A stretch of DNA of 5,791 bases, taken from assembly GCA_001825115.1 (NCBI GenBank), contig MHUY01000030.1:1-5791 (forward strand), read 5' to 3'. A model generated the notes under the pieces. The model had not been told where the DNA came from, searched no databases, and worked only from the letters and a program-made list of their open reading frames with translations. This DNA comes from Candidatus Yonathbacteria bacterium RIFOXYC2_FULL_47_9 (GTDB lineage Bacteria > Patescibacteriota > Minisyncoccia > Phycocordibacterales > UBA1550). The position numbers and the translations under genes are program-made. Position 1 is the first letter of the stretch. Each line of letters starts with the position of its first letter. Shown piece after piece: positions 5,214-5,791 of this stretch.

Positions 5214-5791
5214 ATGAATGAAAATATTTCCACCGATGGTTCACCAAAGAAAAACAATATTGTTAAGTACGCACCAATAGTTTTTAGTGTGGTTGTCTTT
5301 GTCGTACTATTCACTGCCATCTTTCTAAATATGAAACCTGCGAGGACAGCCCTCGAGACAAAACTCGATCCCCAAGAAGAGCTAATGCTCCAGGAGCAGA
5401 TAGCACCGCTCATTAAAGCAGGGGATATGAAAGCCTGCGACCAGGTACAAAACGATATGTACAAAAAGGTCTGCATCAACAATATCGCTTTACAGAAAGC
5501 AGAGGAGACTAAAGATATTTCTTTCTGCCAATATCTCGACAACGAGCTCATTTCGAGAGAGAGCTGTGAGCGCCAAGTAATCTCTCAAAAATCCATAGAA
5601 AGAGAAGACAGGAGCATTTGCCGCGAGACCCAAAACGAAACATTGCAGAAGGAGTGCGAAGGCTCCTACTTTTTCGGACTAGCACAAAAGAAACAGGATC
5701 CGAAACTCTGTGACCAAGATACCGACACCACACAAGCAAACCAGTGTTGGAATGTATATCACACCCAGAGTATGATGAACCCCACATCGGA
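5214..5791 (+). CDS. Membrane-anchored protein with paired-cysteine repeats (3' end beyond window)
   Basis: Open frame of 192 codons running off the window end, so the C-terminus is unseen. A polar N-terminus (Lys12, Lys13, Lys18) precedes one hydrophobic helix (about 20-39), then an acidic, mostly helical exported region. From residue 71 a repeat of 30-31 residues begins at Asp71, Asp101, Asp132 and Asp162. Each unit has D-x3-C followed by a second Cys 12-13 residues later (Cys75/87, 105/118, 136/148, 166/178), with 17 residues between pairs. No domain name comes to mind; the pattern suggests helix-hairpin repeats stapled by disulfides or, less likely, metal-binding cysteines. The promoter and terminator just upstream, a coherent membrane-anchor layout and eight regularly spaced cysteines support a real gene. 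There is no Shine-Dalgarno. Function unknown; a surface interaction role is only inference. Confidence 0.85.
   Translation, partial: MNENISTDGSPKKNNIVKYAPIVFSVVVFVVLFTAIFLNMKPARTALETKLDPQEELMLQEQIAPLIKAGDMKACDQVQNDMYKKVCINNIALQKAEETKDISFCQYLDNELISRESCERQVISQKSIEREDRSICRETQNETLQKECEGSYFFGLAQKKQDPKLCDQDTDTTQANQCWNVYHTQSMMNPTS

Noticed and set aside
5138..5551. Minus-strand open frame of 137 codons at the window end
   Set aside because: It runs through the terminator hairpin and the promoter of the 5214 gene and is antisense to the Cys-repeat frame, whose anchor and periodic cysteines make the plus strand the real one. Its hydrophobic stretch mirrors the sense-strand helix region.

Overview
This 5.8-kb window looks like ordinary chromosome from a bacterium with a small, compact genome, most likely of the Candidate Phyla Radiation (Patescibacteria, Parcubacteria-like). 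That placement is inference from divergent, shortened MurC and MurD, an exported DUF4015-type protein, very tight gene packing and starts without Shine-Dalgarno sequences; no marker gene here proves it. TGA acts as a stop in two ATGA gene overlaps, so the standard bacterial code applies, not the TGA=Gly code of Gracilibacteria and Absconditabacteria.

Layout: (1) Positions 1-130 hold a minus-strand tRNA-Ile(GAU) with encoded CCA, followed by a strong hairpin terminator. (2) Positions 131-205 are a divergent intergenic region with two back-to-back promoters that share their -35 area. (3) Positions 206-3549 form a plus-strand operon, murD-murC-rsmI, with a 4-nt overlap and then a 3-nt gap. MurC and MurD catalyse the consecutive additions of L-Ala and D-Glu to UDP-MurNAc in the cytoplasm, building the peptidoglycan stem peptide. 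RsmI methylates 16S rRNA. (4) Positions 3550-3629 are a short AT-rich spacer with iterated TATTCT/AGAATA words and a promoter. (5) Positions 3630-5143 are a two-gene unit: a 75-aa two-helix membrane protein overlapped by 4 nt with an exported DUF4015-type TIM-barrel protein (putative glycoside hydrolase). It ends in a near-perfect 17-bp hairpin terminator. (6) From 5214 to the window end runs an incomplete gene for a membrane-anchored protein whose exported part is made of about 30-residue repeats, each with a regularly spaced cysteine pair.

Two themes stand out. First, all four promoters I can propose carry an extended -10 (TGnTAnnnT). At least one, probably two, lies so close to the start codon that the mRNA would be leaderless, and no protein gene here has a convincing Shine-Dalgarno. 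Second, the genes after rsmI are cell-envelope proteins of unknown function. The DUF4015 protein has exactly two cysteines, both exported, and the last gene has periodic cysteine pairs, which suggests disulfide-stabilised surface proteins. I see no mobile element, CRISPR array or defence system.
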